A DNA stretch of 60,214 nt from Nocardiopsis suaedae (GTDB taxonomy: Bacteria > Actinomycetota > Actinomycetes > Streptosporangiales > Streptosporangiaceae): positions 1 to 60,214 of the forward strand of contig NZ_JAQFWP010000042.1 in the NCBI RefSeq assembly GCF_027706745.1, read 5' to 3'. Position numbers and translations under genes: made by a program. The notes below the pieces were generated by a model, which worked only from the letters and a program-made list of their open reading frames with translations, had not been told where the DNA came from and ran no database searches. This document shows, piece after piece, positions 41,355 to 51,877 of the stretch. Within the stretch, counting starts at the first letter, position 1; every line of letters starts with the position of its first letter.

Positions 41355-42371
41355 GTGACCGATCACGATGACGAACGCCCCGGCAGGCCGTGGTACCTGG
41401 GCCCCGACGAGGGGCGCCACCGGGGCCGGCCGGACGGACGGCCGCCGGAGGGCGGCTCCGGCGATCCCGCGTCCCTGCGGACCTCCGCCTCCCGTGCCCA
41501 GGGCCCTCCGCGCGCCCCCGGAGCCCGGGAGGATGCGTGGTCCCCTGGTGCGGGCGCCGCGCCCGCCCGGTCCCACCGCGGCGGCTCGCCGTACCGGGTC
41601 CCCGCCGGGCCCGACGCACCGCCCGAACAGCCGCTCGGCTCGCGGCGCGCGCGATCCCGAGCCCGGCCCCGGACCGATGCCGGGCTCGCCCGGCAGGTGG
41701 CGGCCGCCGCCAGCCTGGCGGCAGGGGCGGTCCACGTCGCCGCGACGCCCGCCCACCTGGAGGAGTGGCTCGCCGCGGGCGCCTTCTTCGCCGCAACGGC
41801 GCTCTTCCAGCTGGTGTGGGGCCTGGCCGCCCTCGCCCTGCGCAGCACCTTCCTGCAGGTGTGCGGCCTGATCGCCAACCTCGGCGTCCTCGGCGTGTGG
41901 GCGGTCAGCCGCCTGGTCGGGATGCCGTTCGGCCCGGCCGCCGGAGTCCCCGAGGCCGTCGGCGCGGCCGACCTGGTCGCGGCGGCGCTCGGAGCCGTCG
42001 TCGTCACGGGGGCACTGTGCTCGTTGCTCCCCCGGGAGCGCCACGGGGTGCTCACCGCGGGCGGGTACCGGGGCGCGCTGGTCCTGGCCTTCGGGGTGCT
42101 GGGGGCGGCGGCGGTGCCCGGCGCGACCGCCGCGCTGGAGCACAGCCATGCCGGTGGCGGGCACGGCCACGCCGAGGGCGGGCACGGCCACGGGGGTGGT
42201 GAGGAGGCGGCGGAATCCGCCGAGCCGTCCGCCGGGTCCACCGGCCCCGCCGAGCCCTCCGGAGGCGGGGAAACCGGTGGCCAGGACCCGTCAGGTCAGG
42301 GCCGGGGCCCGGCGGAGCAGCCGCCGGCCGACGACGGCCATACCCACGCCCCGGGCGAGGGGCACGGCTGA
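41355..42371 (+). CDS. Membrane protein with histidine-rich tail, unknown function
   Basis: 338-residue protein. The first ~110 residues are charged, disordered and cytoplasmic-looking. About five hydrophobic segments follow between 115 and 255 ('LAAGAVHVAATPAHLEEWLA', 'FFAATALFQLVWGLAALALR'). The C-terminus (258-338) is hydrophilic with GGGHGHAEGGHGHGGG and a late DDGHTHAPGEGHG. Such tails bind Zn, Ni or Cu in transporters and chaperones. The middle VHVAATPAHLEEW segment occurs in actinomycete membrane proteins of unassigned role. GTG start with AAGGAG five bases ahead. Probably functions with the protein at 40883. Confidence 0.7.
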   Translation: MTDHDDERPGRPWYLGPDEGRHRGRPDGRPPEGGSGDPASLRTSASRAQGPPRAPGAREDAWSPGAGAAPARSHRGGSPYRVPAGPDAPPEQPLGSRRARSRARPRTDAGLARQVAAAASLAAGAVHVAATPAHLEEWLAAGAFFAATALFQLVWGLAALALRSTFLQVCGLIANLGVLGVWAVSRLVGMPFGPAAGVPEAVGAADLVAAALGAVVVTGALCSLLPRERHGVLTAGGYRGALVLAFGVLGAAAVPGATAALEHSHAGGGHGHAEGGHGHGGGEEAAESAEPSAGSTGPAEPSGGGETGGQDPSGQGRGPAEQPPADDGHTHAPGEGHG

Positions 42372-42482
42372 CGCGGGACGCCCCCCGCCGGTCGGCCCCG
42401 GTTGCGGGCCCTGGGGGCTCTGGTCGAAGGGCGCCCTGGGAGCGTGTCCACGACAACGGAACCGACCGAAGGAGCATGCCCC

Positions 42483-43469
42483 ATGCGTATCGGTGTCCTG
42501 GGCGCGGCCCGCATCGCCGAAAGGGCGATCGCCGACCCCGCGCGCACGTGCGGCCACCGCCTCGTCGCGGTGGCCGCACGCGATCCCGCCCGGGCCGAGG
42601 AGTTCGCCGCCGCCCACGGCGTCGAGCGTGTCGCGGAGTCCTACGCCGCCCTGGTCGCCGACCCGGAGGTCGATGTCGTCTATAACCCGTTGCCCAACGG
42701 GCTGCACGGGCCGTGGAACCTGGCCGCCCTGGCGGCGGGCAAGCACGTGCTGACGGAGAAGCCGTCGGCGAGCAACGCCGAGGAGGCCGCCGCCGTCCGC
42801 TCGGCCGCGGCCGCGGCGGGCACGGTGTTCATGGAGGGGTTCCACTACCACTTCCACCCTGTCGTCCGGCGCCTGCACGAGCTGCTGGAGTCGGGCGAGC
42901 TCGGTGAGGTGCGCCGTGTGGAGACCTCGGTGTCCATGCCCGCCCCGCCCGACGACGACGTCCGCTGGTCCCTGCCCCTGGCCGGCGGCGCACTGATGGA
43001 CCTGGGATGCTACGCGCTGCACGCCCAGCGAATGCTGGCGCCGTGGACGGGCGGTGCGCCCCGCCTGACCGCGGCGCGCGGCGGCGAGCGTCCCGGCTTC
43101 CCGGGTCTGGACGAGTGGCTGGAGGCCGACCTCGCCTTCCCCGGCGGGGCCACCGGCTCGGCGCGCTGCCACATGGCGGACGACCGGTGGCGGACCCGGT
43201 TCCGGGTGGTCGGAGCCCGGGGCGAGGCGACCGTCCTCGACTTCGTCAGGCCCGACCGCGACGGCCGCATCGCCGTCCGCACGCCGCAGGGGGAACGCGT
43301 CGAGGATCTGGGACGCCGGTCCTCGTACACCTATCAGCTGGAGGCCTTCGCCCGTCGCCTGGACGAGGGCGTCCCGCTGCCCTTCGGCGCCGAGGACGCC
43401 CTGGCGGCGATGCGGCTGATCGACGAGTGCTACCTGAGGGCCGGCTTCGACCCGCGTCCGAGGAGCTGA
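42483..43469 (+). CDS. Gfo/Idh/MocA-family oxidoreductase
   Basis: 328-residue NAD(P)-dependent dehydrogenase. MRIGVLGAARIAERAI replaces the usual GxGxxG by G-A-A-R-I-A, as in dihydrodiol-dehydrogenase-like members. VLTEKPSASNAEEA carries the catalytic lysine, and 'FMEGFHYHFHPVVRRLHELL' plus 'SLPLAGGALMDLGCYALHAQ' are the typical later motifs with the conserved aspartate and histidine-side helix. AAGGAG nine bases ahead supports ATG 42483. It stands alone, followed by a terminator. Likely acts on a sugar or xenobiotic diol; not part of the 18-28 kb cluster. Confidence 0.9.
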   Translation: MRIGVLGAARIAERAIADPARTCGHRLVAVAARDPARAEEFAAAHGVERVAESYAALVADPEVDVVYNPLPNGLHGPWNLAALAAGKHVLTEKPSASNAEEAAAVRSAAAAAGTVFMEGFHYHFHPVVRRLHELLESGELGEVRRVETSVSMPAPPDDDVRWSLPLAGGALMDLGCYALHAQRMLAPWTGGAPRLTAARGGERPGFPGLDEWLEADLAFPGGATGSARCHMADDRWRTRFRVVGARGEATVLDFVRPDRDGRIAVRTPQGERVEDLGRRSSYTYQLEAFARRLDEGVPLPFGAEDALAAMRLIDECYLRAGFDPRPRS

Positions 43470-43803
43470 CGGCAGGGGCGGGGCCGCGCGGCGGCCCCGC
43501 CCGGCCCGATGTCCGGTGCCGGGGTCGGCCCGCCGTCCGGCGTGCGCGTGTAGCGGCCCGTCGTCGCGAAGCGGCCGGGCAGCCCCGCCTCCGTCCGGGC
43601 GAACGCGGATGATCGTGACGACGAGTGCCACGGCCCATGCGCGAGCGGTCCAGATGAGCATCTCGGCTCCCTGGCTCCGATCGCGTCGAGGCGGTGGTGC
43701 GATTGCACCTCGCACGGGGCGGGGCGGGTAGCGATGCGGCCTGGCGGGTCCGGAGCCGTGCTGGCGTGCCGGGGGCGGTGGTGGACGTACGACCGCTGGG
43801 CCG
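43470..43803. other. 334-base gap without a supported gene
   Basis: Contains a terminator hairpin at its start. On the minus strand a short frame starts MLIWTARAWAVALVVTIIRV (near 43660), then loses protein-like character unless shifted. I do not call a gene. Confidence 0.4.
43478..43504 (+). terminator. Hairpin after Gfo/Idh/MocA gene
   Basis: Perfect 12-bp stem GGGCGGGGCCGC / GCGGCCCCGCCC with a 3-base loop, nine bases beyond the stop codon. Confidence 0.7.
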
Positions 43804-44205
43804 TCAGGTCCTGGTCACGCCTTCCGCCTCCCGCCGGATGCGCTCGAACTGGGCCCCCATGGCCTCGGCCAGTGCGTGGGCGCCGGAGAGGGGGCGGACC
43901 ATCACCGTGAAGTCGTCGATGAGGCCGTCCTCGTCGAAGTGCAGGATGTCGCAGCCGTGGACGTCCTTGTCGCCCACCGTGGCGGTGAAGACGAGGACGA
44001 GGTCGCGCCCGGCGGGGTCGGCGACCTCGCGGACGTAGCGGAAGTCCTCGAACACGCGCAGGACGCCGCGCAGGACGGCGGCGGTGATCGCCTTGCCCGG
44101 GTAGGGGCGGTAGGCGACGGGGCTGGTGAAGACGACGTCGTCGGCCAGCAGCGCCTCGACGGCCTCGTGGTCCCCGGCCTCGACGGCCGCGCGGAAGGGG
44201 TACAC
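43804..44205 (-). CDS. SnoaL/NTF2-like fold protein
   Basis: 133-residue cone-shaped NTF2-like protein ('RAAVEAGDHEAVEALLADDV', VFTSPVAYRPYPG, 'CDILHFDEDGLIDDFTVMVR'), the fold of polyketide cyclases and ketosteroid isomerases. GTG 44205 was chosen because AAGGAGG lies five bases ahead; the open frame continues upstream through an AT-rich, clearly non-coding segment. Divergent from argG. Enzymatic role unknown; many such proteins bind small hydrophobic ligands. Two ATTTGAA repeats upstream may be regulatory. Confidence 0.85.
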   Translation of the reverse strand: MYPFRAAVEAGDHEAVEALLADDVVFTSPVAYRPYPGKAITAAVLRGVLRVFEDFRYVREVADPAGRDLVLVFTATVGDKDVHGCDILHFDEDGLIDDFTVMVRPLSGAHALAEAMGAQFERIRREAEGVTRT

Positions 44206-44225
44206 CGCAACCTCCTTAGTCAACA

Positions 44226-44245
44226 ATTTGAATAGGTGATTTGAA
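44226..44245. promoter_or_regulatory. AT-rich direct repeats upstream of the SnoaL-like gene
   Basis: ATTTGAA at 44226-44232 and again at 44239-44245 (13-base period) within the least GC-rich patch nearby. Possible operator or promoter element for the minus-strand gene. Confidence 0.35.
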
Positions 44246-44251
44246 GAATAG

Positions 44252-45796
<1,545 letters not shown>

Positions 45797-45820
45797 CGGA
45801 ACGGCGCGGGACCCAGCCGC

Positions 45821-48562
45821 TCAGGCGCGGTCCTGCACGGGGGCGGTGCCGGCCCGGGGGCCGGCCCCTCCACCGGTTCCGGGCGCCGCTCGCCCTGCCC
45901 ACATGCGGCGGGCGTCCGAGCGCCGCCAGACGGCCTTGTCGACCTCCACGGCGGCGTAGCCGAGGATCCCCACTCCGATGATCACCGTCCAGCTCGCCCA
46001 CCCGACCGGGGCGGTGTGGAAGAGGGCGTTCATCACCGGTGTGTAGGTCAGCAGCGCCTGCAACAGGGCCATGGCGGCGATCCCCGCGTACACCCATGGG
46101 TTGCGGACGGGGGCGCGCAGCCGGTCCAGCGACCGGCAGTTGAGGAGGTAGGCCGCCTCCACGACGACGAACACATTGACCGCGGCGGTGCGCGCCTCAT
46201 CGAGCGCCGCACCCGTGGCCAGCGCGTGGTGGAAGACGCCGAAGGACCCCACCACCAGGATGAAGGAGACCAGGACGATCCTGCGGACCAGGTCGCGGCT
46301 GAGGATCGGCGCGCGGGGCGGCCGGGGCGGGCGCCGCATGACACCGGGGGACACCGGTTCGAAGGCCAGCGTGATCCCCAGGAAGCCCGCCGTGGTCATG
46401 TTGATCCACAGGATCTGCGCCGGGAGGATCGGCAGGGTGGCGCCGAGGACGACCGCCGCCATCACGACCAGGCCCTCGCCGATGTTGGTGGGCAGGGTCC
46501 AGGCCAGGAAGCGGCGGAGGTTGTCGAACACGCCGCGGCCTTCCTCCACGGCGGCCTCGATGGTGGCGAAGTCGTCGTCGGTGAGCACCATGTCGGCCGC
46601 TTCTTTGGCGGCGTCGGTGCCGACCCGCCCCATGGCCACCCCGATGTCGGCCTGGCGCAGGGCGGGGGCGTCGTTGACGCCGTCGCCCGTCATGGCCACG
46701 ATCTCGCCGCGGCGCTGCAGCAGCCGGACCAGGCGGAGCTTCTGTTCGGGGGAGACGCGGGCGAACACCGCCGTCCCCGCCAGGGTGTCCTCGTCGGCGG
46801 CGTCGATCTCGGCGCCGGTGAGCGCGGGCCCCTCGATGCCGAACCGGTCGGCGATGGCGCGCGCCGTCGCTCCGTGGTCGCCGGTGAGCATCCGTACGCC
46901 GATTCCCGCCGCACGGCAGGCGGCCACCGCCTCGACGGCCTGCGGGCGCGGGGGGTCGTGCATCACCTGGAGGCCGAGCAGGGTGAGGCGGCCGGGCAGG
47001 TCCTCTTCGCGGACGGGGCCCTCCCGTTCGGGAGCGAACCGGGCGAAGGCCATGACGCGCAACCCCTGCGCCGCCCAGCTCTGGGCCCTCTGCCGCTCGT
47101 CCTCGACGTCCAGCGCGCGGTCGCGCCCGTCGGGCCCCATACGGCCGGAGCACAGCGGCAGCACCCGTTCCGGCGCCCCTTTGACGTAGCCGCGCAGGCG
47201 GCCGTCGGCACACCGGTGGGCCGTGGCCATCAGCTTGCGTTCGGAGGTGAACGCCAGGGCGCCTGTGCGGGGCGCCAGGGCCGCCTCCCCGGACGGGTCG
47301 ATGCCCTCGACGCGTGCGGCGGCCAGAAGCGCCGCTTCGGTGGGGTCGCCGACGATCCGCTCCTGCCCGCCCGAACCGGTGAGCTCCGCGTCGTTGCACA
47401 GCACGCCGGCCAGCAGGCACTCGCGCATCGCGTGCCCGCCGCCCCTCCCGGTGCCCTCGGCCAGGCGGCGGAGGCCGGGTTCGCGCTCGGCCCCGCCGGC
47501 CAGCACGCGGATGACGGTCATCGCGTTGGCGGTGAGCGTGCCGGTCTTGTCGGTGCAGATGACGGTGGTCGCGCCGAGCGTCTCGGCGGCGGTCAGGCCG
47601 CGGATGATCGCGTTGCGCCGGGCCATGCGCACCGCGCCGATCGCCAGGACGATGGTGACCGCGGCCGGAAGGCCCTCGGGGATGGCGCCCACCGCCAGGG
47701 CGACCGCGGCGGTGAACATCCGGTCCGGCGCCTCCCCGTAGAGGGTCCCGACCGCGAAGGTGAGCACCGCCAGCGCGACGATGGCGGCGGTCAGGCGGCG
47801 GCCGAACACGCCGAGCCGGCGGGTCAGCGGGGTGGGGTTCCGGTCGGCGGAGGCCACGAGCCGGTCGATCGCGCCGACCTCGGTGTCGGCGCCGGTGGCC
47901 ACGACGATGCCGCGGCCGGAGCCGCGGGTGGCGACCGTCCCGGAGTAGGCCATGCCGGTGCGGTCGGCGAGCAGGGCGTCCGGGCCGACGGCGGCCGCGG
48001 ACTTGGCGACCGGTGCGGCCTCGCCGGTCAGCGCGGACTCGTCCGCCTCGAGCGTGTCGGTGGCGGTCAGCCGCAGGTCGGCGGGCAGCTTGTCGCCGGC
48101 CTGCAGCGTCACCAGGTCCCCGGGGACGAGCTCCTCGGCCGGGACGCGGCGCGTCGCCCCGCCGCGCACGACCGTGGCCTCGACGCGGACCATGCGCGCC
48201 AGCGCGTCCAGGGCGCGCCGTGCCCGCGACTCCTGTACGTAGCCGATGGCCGCGTTCAGCAGCACGACCCCGGCGATCACGCCGGAGTCGACGAGGTGGC
48301 CCATGGCCAGGGTCACCGCTGCGGCGGCGATCAGGACGTACACCAGCGGGCTGTGGAACTGCCGCAGCAGGCGCAGGACGTGACCGGGCCCTCTGCGCCG
48401 GGGCAGGGCGTTGGGGCCGTGGGCGGCGAGGCGGCGCAGGGCCTCACGGGGGGCCAGTCCCTCCGACGGGTCGGTGCCCAGGAACCGGGCCACCTCTGTG
48501 GCGGGCAGGGCGTGGGCGCGCGGGTGGACGGGACCGCCATCGGCCCTCTCAGGGTTCGCCAT
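45821..48562 (-). CDS. P2-type cation-transporting ATPase (Ca/Mg-like)
   Basis: 913-residue ion pump. N-terminal cation-ATPase domain (residues 18-75), actuator domain with ESALTGEAAPV at 175-185, PEGLP (295-299) in the fourth helix as in calcium-type pumps, phosphorylation site Asp338 in ICTDKTGTLT, then 'TGDGVNDAPALRQADIGVAM' in the P-domain and a C-terminal helix bundle. The usual TGES actuator motif is TGEA here, a replacement seen in some bacterial members. ATG 48562 begins MANPERADG; the ribosome site is weak (GGTGGAA). It converges on argG. Ion specificity cannot be fixed by sequence. Confidence 0.93.
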   Translation of the reverse strand: MANPERADGGPVHPRAHALPATEVARFLGTDPSEGLAPREALRRLAAHGPNALPRRRGPGHVLRLLRQFHSPLVYVLIAAAAVTLAMGHLVDSGVIAGVVLLNAAIGYVQESRARRALDALARMVRVEATVVRGGATRRVPAEELVPGDLVTLQAGDKLPADLRLTATDTLEADESALTGEAAPVAKSAAAVGPDALLADRTGMAYSGTVATRGSGRGIVVATGADTEVGAIDRLVASADRNPTPLTRRLGVFGRRLTAAIVALAVLTFAVGTLYGEAPDRMFTAAVALAVGAIPEGLPAAVTIVLAIGAVRMARRNAIIRGLTAAETLGATTVICTDKTGTLTANAMTVIRVLAGGAEREPGLRRLAEGTGRGGGHAMRECLLAGVLCNDAELTGSGGQERIVGDPTEAALLAAARVEGIDPSGEAALAPRTGALAFTSERKLMATAHRCADGRLRGYVKGAPERVLPLCSGRMGPDGRDRALDVEDERQRAQSWAAQGLRVMAFARFAPEREGPVREEDLPGRLTLLGLQVMHDPPRPQAVEAVAACRAAGIGVRMLTGDHGATARAIADRFGIEGPALTGAEIDAADEDTLAGTAVFARVSPEQKLRLVRLLQRRGEIVAMTGDGVNDAPALRQADIGVAMGRVGTDAAKEAADMVLTDDDFATIEAAVEEGRGVFDNLRRFLAWTLPTNIGEGLVVMAAVVLGATLPILPAQILWINMTTAGFLGITLAFEPVSPGVMRRPPRPPRAPILSRDLVRRIVLVSFILVVGSFGVFHHALATGAALDEARTAAVNVFVVVEAAYLLNCRSLDRLRAPVRNPWVYAGIAAMALLQALLTYTPVMNALFHTAPVGWASWTVIIGVGILGYAAVEVDKAVWRRSDARRMWAGRAAPGTGGGAGPRAGTAPVQDRA

Positions 48563-48665
48563 GGTTCCACCATCGGGGCGCAGGACTGATCGGGGGCAGG
48601 GCACTTCCGCCCGTGCGGTGGGGCCCTCCGTACGTCCTTGCGCAGCGGCCTCGGGCCCTCGCGCC

Positions 48666-49265
48666 TCAGGCGTCGACGACCACGCGACCGACCCCGGCTA
48701 CGGTACGGGCGACCCCCTCCGCCGTCCGGCACTCCTCGGGGCCGGCGCCGCGACAATCGAGGTAGGCCACCCCGTCCCGGACCTCCGCCGTCCACCAGTG
48801 CAGATAGGGCGCCCCCTCGGCGAGCGCGGAGCGCAGGTCGGACGTGGTTTCGGCGTCGGGCCGCCATTGCATCCGCAGCAGGTCACCGCGGCCCACCATG
48901 CCCACCACGCGCCCCGCACGCACCACGGGGACCCACCGGATCCGGTCGCGCACCATCAGGTCGACCAACCGGGCCGCGTCGGTGTTCTCGGTGACGGTCA
49001 CCACCTCGCGCGTCATCACGTCGGAGACGCGCTCCGCCAATGGCGCCGGGGGCTCCGCCACCGGACGCGCCGAGGCCCGGGGGTCGTACTCGTACCGTTC
49101 CCGCAGAAGGTCGATCTCCGTGACGATGCCGAGAAGCCCTCCGCTTCCGTCGAGGACCGGGGCGGCCGCCACACCGCGCTCGACGAACAGGCGGGCGGCC
49201 TCGCTCACCGTCGCCTCCGCGGAGAGCACGGCACGCGGTGCGGTCATCACGGCATCGACCAGCAT
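48666..49265 (-). CDS. Two-CBS-domain protein
   Basis: 199-residue soluble protein. CBS pair at residues 5-60 ('AVMTAPRAVLSAEATVSEAA', 'GVAAAPVLDGSGGLLGIVTE') and 80-135 (VSDVMTREVVTVTEN, RWVPVVRAGRVVGMVGRGDL). The C-terminal ~65 residues look like a degenerate BON domain (ALAEGAPYLHWWTAEVRDGV and AYLDCRGAGP). CBS pairs sense adenine nucleotides. AAGGAG six bases ahead of the ATG. It lies next to a CBS-BON protein and a cation pump, all on the minus strand; such genes often cluster in stress or dormancy regulons. Confidence 0.88.
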   Translation of the reverse strand: MLVDAVMTAPRAVLSAEATVSEAARLFVERGVAAAPVLDGSGGLLGIVTEIDLLRERYEYDPRASARPVAEPPAPLAERVSDVMTREVVTVTENTDAARLVDLMVRDRIRWVPVVRAGRVVGMVGRGDLLRMQWRPDAETTSDLRSALAEGAPYLHWWTAEVRDGVAYLDCRGAGPEECRTAEGVARTVAGVGRVVVDA

Positions 49266-49341
49266 GGTCGCTCCTTCGTCTCGGCTGTTCCGCGGACACC
49301 GTCGGGTACGGGGGCCCGCCCGGACGCACCGGCCCCCGCTC

Positions 49342-50052
49342 TCACGGCTCGGTGCGGGGGGCCAGGAGGTCGTCGGTCTCCCAGGCCAGCTCGTCGTCGA
49401 CGGCGACCACGCCGTCGATCCGGCCGATGAGCCGGGCCAGGGCGCGCGCCCCGCTGCGCCGGCGCACCGTCCCGGCCAGCGTGACCACCCCGTCCGCCAC
49501 CACCGCGGAGACGCGGGCGGCGTCCGGCGTGTCGAGGAAGAAGCCGATCTCGGCATCGACGGCGGTGGCGATGTCGCCGTCGCCCTTCAGGAACACGCGC
49601 AGCAGGTCGCGGCGGGAGACCACGCCGACCAGCGTGCCACCGTCGTCGACCACGGGCAGGCGCTTGACCCCCCGCCGCGCCATCAGCCGGGCGGCCGCCA
49701 CGACGGGGGCTTCGGGGCGGGTCGTGACCGCCGGGCTGGTCATCAGCCGGGCCGCGGTGGTGGCCACGGCGTCCTCGTCGGAGTGCGCGGACGGGGCGGC
49801 GGAACTCCGGAGCCGTTCGCGCAGCCGGGACCCCAGCGGCGGCCGGCGGTCGCCTCCGCCGCCCACGCCCTTGAACTCCTCGTGCAGGAGGTCCTCCTCG
49901 GACACCACACCGAGGACCCGGCCTTCGGCGTCCAGGACCGGCAGCGCGCTGACCCCGTGCTCCACCAGGGCCTGCACGATCTGCTTGTACCCGGAGTCCT
50001 CGGTGACCGAGACGACCGCGGTCGTCATGACGTCGGCGACGGTGCTCCGCAT
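49342..50052 (-). CDS. CBS-CBS-BON domain protein
   Basis: 236-residue protein with CBS 1 (5-62: 'VADVMTTAVVSVTEDSGYKQ' and SALPVLDAEGRVLGVVSEED), CBS 2 (97-152: ARLMTSPAVTTRPE, KRLPVVDDGGTLVGVVSRRD) and a C-terminal BON domain (160-220: 'VSAVVADGVVTLAGTVRRRS'). BON domains bind membranes or phospholipids; CBS domains bind nucleotides. A strong GAGGAGAGGG precedes the ATG. It lies 76 bases upstream of the other CBS gene, same direction, likely co-transcribed. No direct enzymatic role is apparent. Confidence 0.9.
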   Translation of the reverse strand: MRSTVADVMTTAVVSVTEDSGYKQIVQALVEHGVSALPVLDAEGRVLGVVSEEDLLHEEFKGVGGGGDRRPPLGSRLRERLRSSAAPSAHSDEDAVATTAARLMTSPAVTTRPEAPVVAAARLMARRGVKRLPVVDDGGTLVGVVSRRDLLRVFLKGDGDIATAVDAEIGFFLDTPDAARVSAVVADGVVTLAGTVRRRSGARALARLIGRIDGVVAVDDELAWETDDLLAPRTEP

Positions 50053-50453
50053 CGCCCTCTCCTCGTTCGTCGCTCGGGCGGCCCGTCCGCGCGGTGCGGT
50101 GCTCCGGCGGAACGGCCCCGTATCGCCACACTCCGCCGCCCGGTGCCGCGGCGACAGTGCCCACGGGCCCGTCACGGGCGGACGTTCGTATCGTTGTGCG
50201 GAGACCCGGGGCCGTGGTGGTCGGGCGGCCAAGGCAGGCGTGGAGCAGGGCGAAGCCGCGCACCACCGTCCACCACCGGGTTCCCGGCCCCGACGAGCTC
50301 GATTCCACCCGTATCCAAGTGCGGTGCCGACGGGATCGTCCAGGACGGCGTCGGGCATCTTCGGATCATCGGGCTCGTCGGGGCACACCGGCCCGCGCGA
50401 CCGGCGTCTCCGGCGGCGGAGCGCCCCTCCGACCGGCCGGGGCGCCCCGTGGG
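50053..50453. other. 401-base intergenic stretch
   Basis: Lies between the SnoaL-like gene and the CBS-BON gene, both on the minus strand. It must hold the CBS promoter; 'TCGTATCGTTGTGC' near 50187-50200 is the least GC-rich spot. Short open frames lack codon bias and ribosome sites. No gene called. Confidence 0.4.
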
Positions 50454-50873
50454 TCAGTCCTCCATCGCCTCGCGCACCTTGGCGGTGTCCACGAACTGCT
50501 CGAAGCGCACGATGAGCCCGCCGCGGACGGTGAAGTGGTGGGCGACGCGGACGTCGATGTCCTTGCCCGTGGCCTTGTTGGTCGCCGTGTAGCGGGCCAG
50601 GACGACGACGTTCTCGCCGTCGACGACGTAGGTGTCGTCATGGGCCGCCCAGCCGTCCCACTCCTCGGCCAGCCGTTCCATGACGGCGGACGTGACGCCC
50701 TCGGGGGTGCGGTAGGTACCGGCCAGCGGGAAGCCCGCCATCTCGGTCCACTCCACGTCGGGGGCCAGCGTGGCGCGCAGGGCTTCGAGATCGCCGTCGG
50801 CGGAGGCGATGTACTGGCGCCGTACCACGTCGGCGGGGGCAGGGGAGGTCGCGAAGTCGGAAGGTCCGGTCAT
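50454..50873 (-). CDS. SnoaL-like / ketosteroid-isomerase-fold protein
   Basis: 139-residue NTF2-like protein ('VVRRQYIASADGDLEALRAT', LAPDVEWTEMAGFPLAGTY, GENVVVLARYTATNKATGK). It resembles the stress-related ketosteroid-isomerase-like proteins (SnoaL_2). AAAGGACC precedes ATG 50873. Two further minus-strand genes upstream, an MBL-fold protein and a DsbA/FrnE-like oxidoreductase, form a loose group that may be a small-molecule detoxification unit. Ligand unknown. Confidence 0.87.
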   Translation of the reverse strand: MTGPSDFATSPAPADVVRRQYIASADGDLEALRATLAPDVEWTEMAGFPLAGTYRTPEGVTSAVMERLAEEWDGWAAHDDTYVVDGENVVVLARYTATNKATGKDIDVRVAHHFTVRGGLIVRFEQFVDTAKVREAMED

Positions 50874-50979
50874 GGCGGGGTCCTTTCGGGTCGAGTGCGG
50901 GCGGGAACGTGCGGAGCGGCGGTCCCGGTCCGGTGCCGATGTGTCGGGTCCACCGGCACCGGACTGCGGGAGGGGCCGG

Positions 50980-51786
50980 TCAGCCCCAGGACATTTCGCC
51001 CTTGACGACCTTCGCGCCGAGCTGGGCCGCGATGAGCATCCCCGAATCCGGGTACAGGGCGACCATCGCGTCGGTCAGCTCCGCGCCGCTGTCGGCCTTG
51101 TCGAGTTCGGCCTCGAAGGCGGTGAGGTAGTCGCGGGTGTAGGCGATCGGGCTCGCGTCGAGGGCGTCGGTCGGCAGCCGGTGGCCCGGGACGGCGAAGG
51201 CGGGCGCCAGCGCCGCCATCTCGTCGAGCACCTCGATCCACGCGGCGCGCTCCTCGGGGGCGGCGGTGTCGGCGACCCAGACGTGCTCGTTCTGGAAGAG
51301 CAGCACACCGCCGACGATGGCCCGCTGGTCGGCCTGCCACAGGTAGTGGCGGTCGGCCAGCGCCGGGTGGCCGCCCTTGAGCTGGAACACGTGTCCCTCG
51401 AGGGTGATGTCGCCGGTCAGCTCGGCCATCTCGACCAGGCGGGTCGGGCGGTTGGCCCCCACGGCCTCCCACGCCTTGAGCTTTCCTTCATAGGACTTCC
51501 CGATGTGCTCGATCACCGGCGGCGTGGCGACGATCTCGGCCTCGGGGAAGGCGTCGGCGACCACCTCGGCGCCCCAGTAGAAGTCGGGGTCGCCGTGGCT
51601 GATGACGACCGTGGTCAGCTCCTTGCCGGAGTCGAGGACCTCGGCGGCCAGCCGGTGGCCGTCGGCGCGGGTGAACCCGGCGTCGATGAGGACCGCCTGC
51701 TCCTCGCCGGTGATCAGGGTGGCGGTCTTGTTCTTGGAACCGGCGGGGAAGTTCAGGTCGAAGACCTGGTAGTCGAGCGTGCTCAT
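50980..51786 (-). CDS. Metallo-beta-lactamase-fold protein with degenerate metal motif
   Basis: 268-residue MBL-fold protein: 'TATLITGEEQAVLIDAGFTR' at 21-40 is the standard first metal-side strand. The HxHxDH motif reads His64-Gly-Asp66-Pro-Asp68-Phe69, so one histidine is Asp and the final His is Phe. A later histidine is kept in FAVPGHRLP. It may bind a different metal set or be inactive. ATG 51786 follows AAAGG by eight bases; ATG 51801 is a possible alternative. Between SnoaL-like and DsbA-like genes on the same strand. Confidence 0.85.
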   Translation of the reverse strand: MSTLDYQVFDLNFPAGSKNKTATLITGEEQAVLIDAGFTRADGHRLAAEVLDSGKELTTVVISHGDPDFYWGAEVVADAFPEAEIVATPPVIEHIGKSYEGKLKAWEAVGANRPTRLVEMAELTGDITLEGHVFQLKGGHPALADRHYLWQADQRAIVGGVLLFQNEHVWVADTAAPEERAAWIEVLDEMAALAPAFAVPGHRLPTDALDASPIAYTRDYLTAFEAELDKADSGAELTDAMVALYPDSGMLIAAQLGAKVVKGEMSWG

Positions 51787-51877
51787 GGCGTGGCCTTTCA
51801 TGTGGAGATGCGGCCCGTACGGAGGTACGGCGCGGGGGTCGGGCAGGGCGTCGGATGAGAACGCCGCAGGTCGGGCG

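Noticed and set aside
43430-43708. Possible small minus-strand membrane protein (MLIWTARAWAVALVV...)
   Set aside because: Only the first ~25 residues look natural; continuation needs a frame change and no ribosome site is visible.
46016-48589. 857-residue plus-strand frame opposite the P-type ATPase
   Set aside because: Shadow of the ATPase gene; no family and no start signal.
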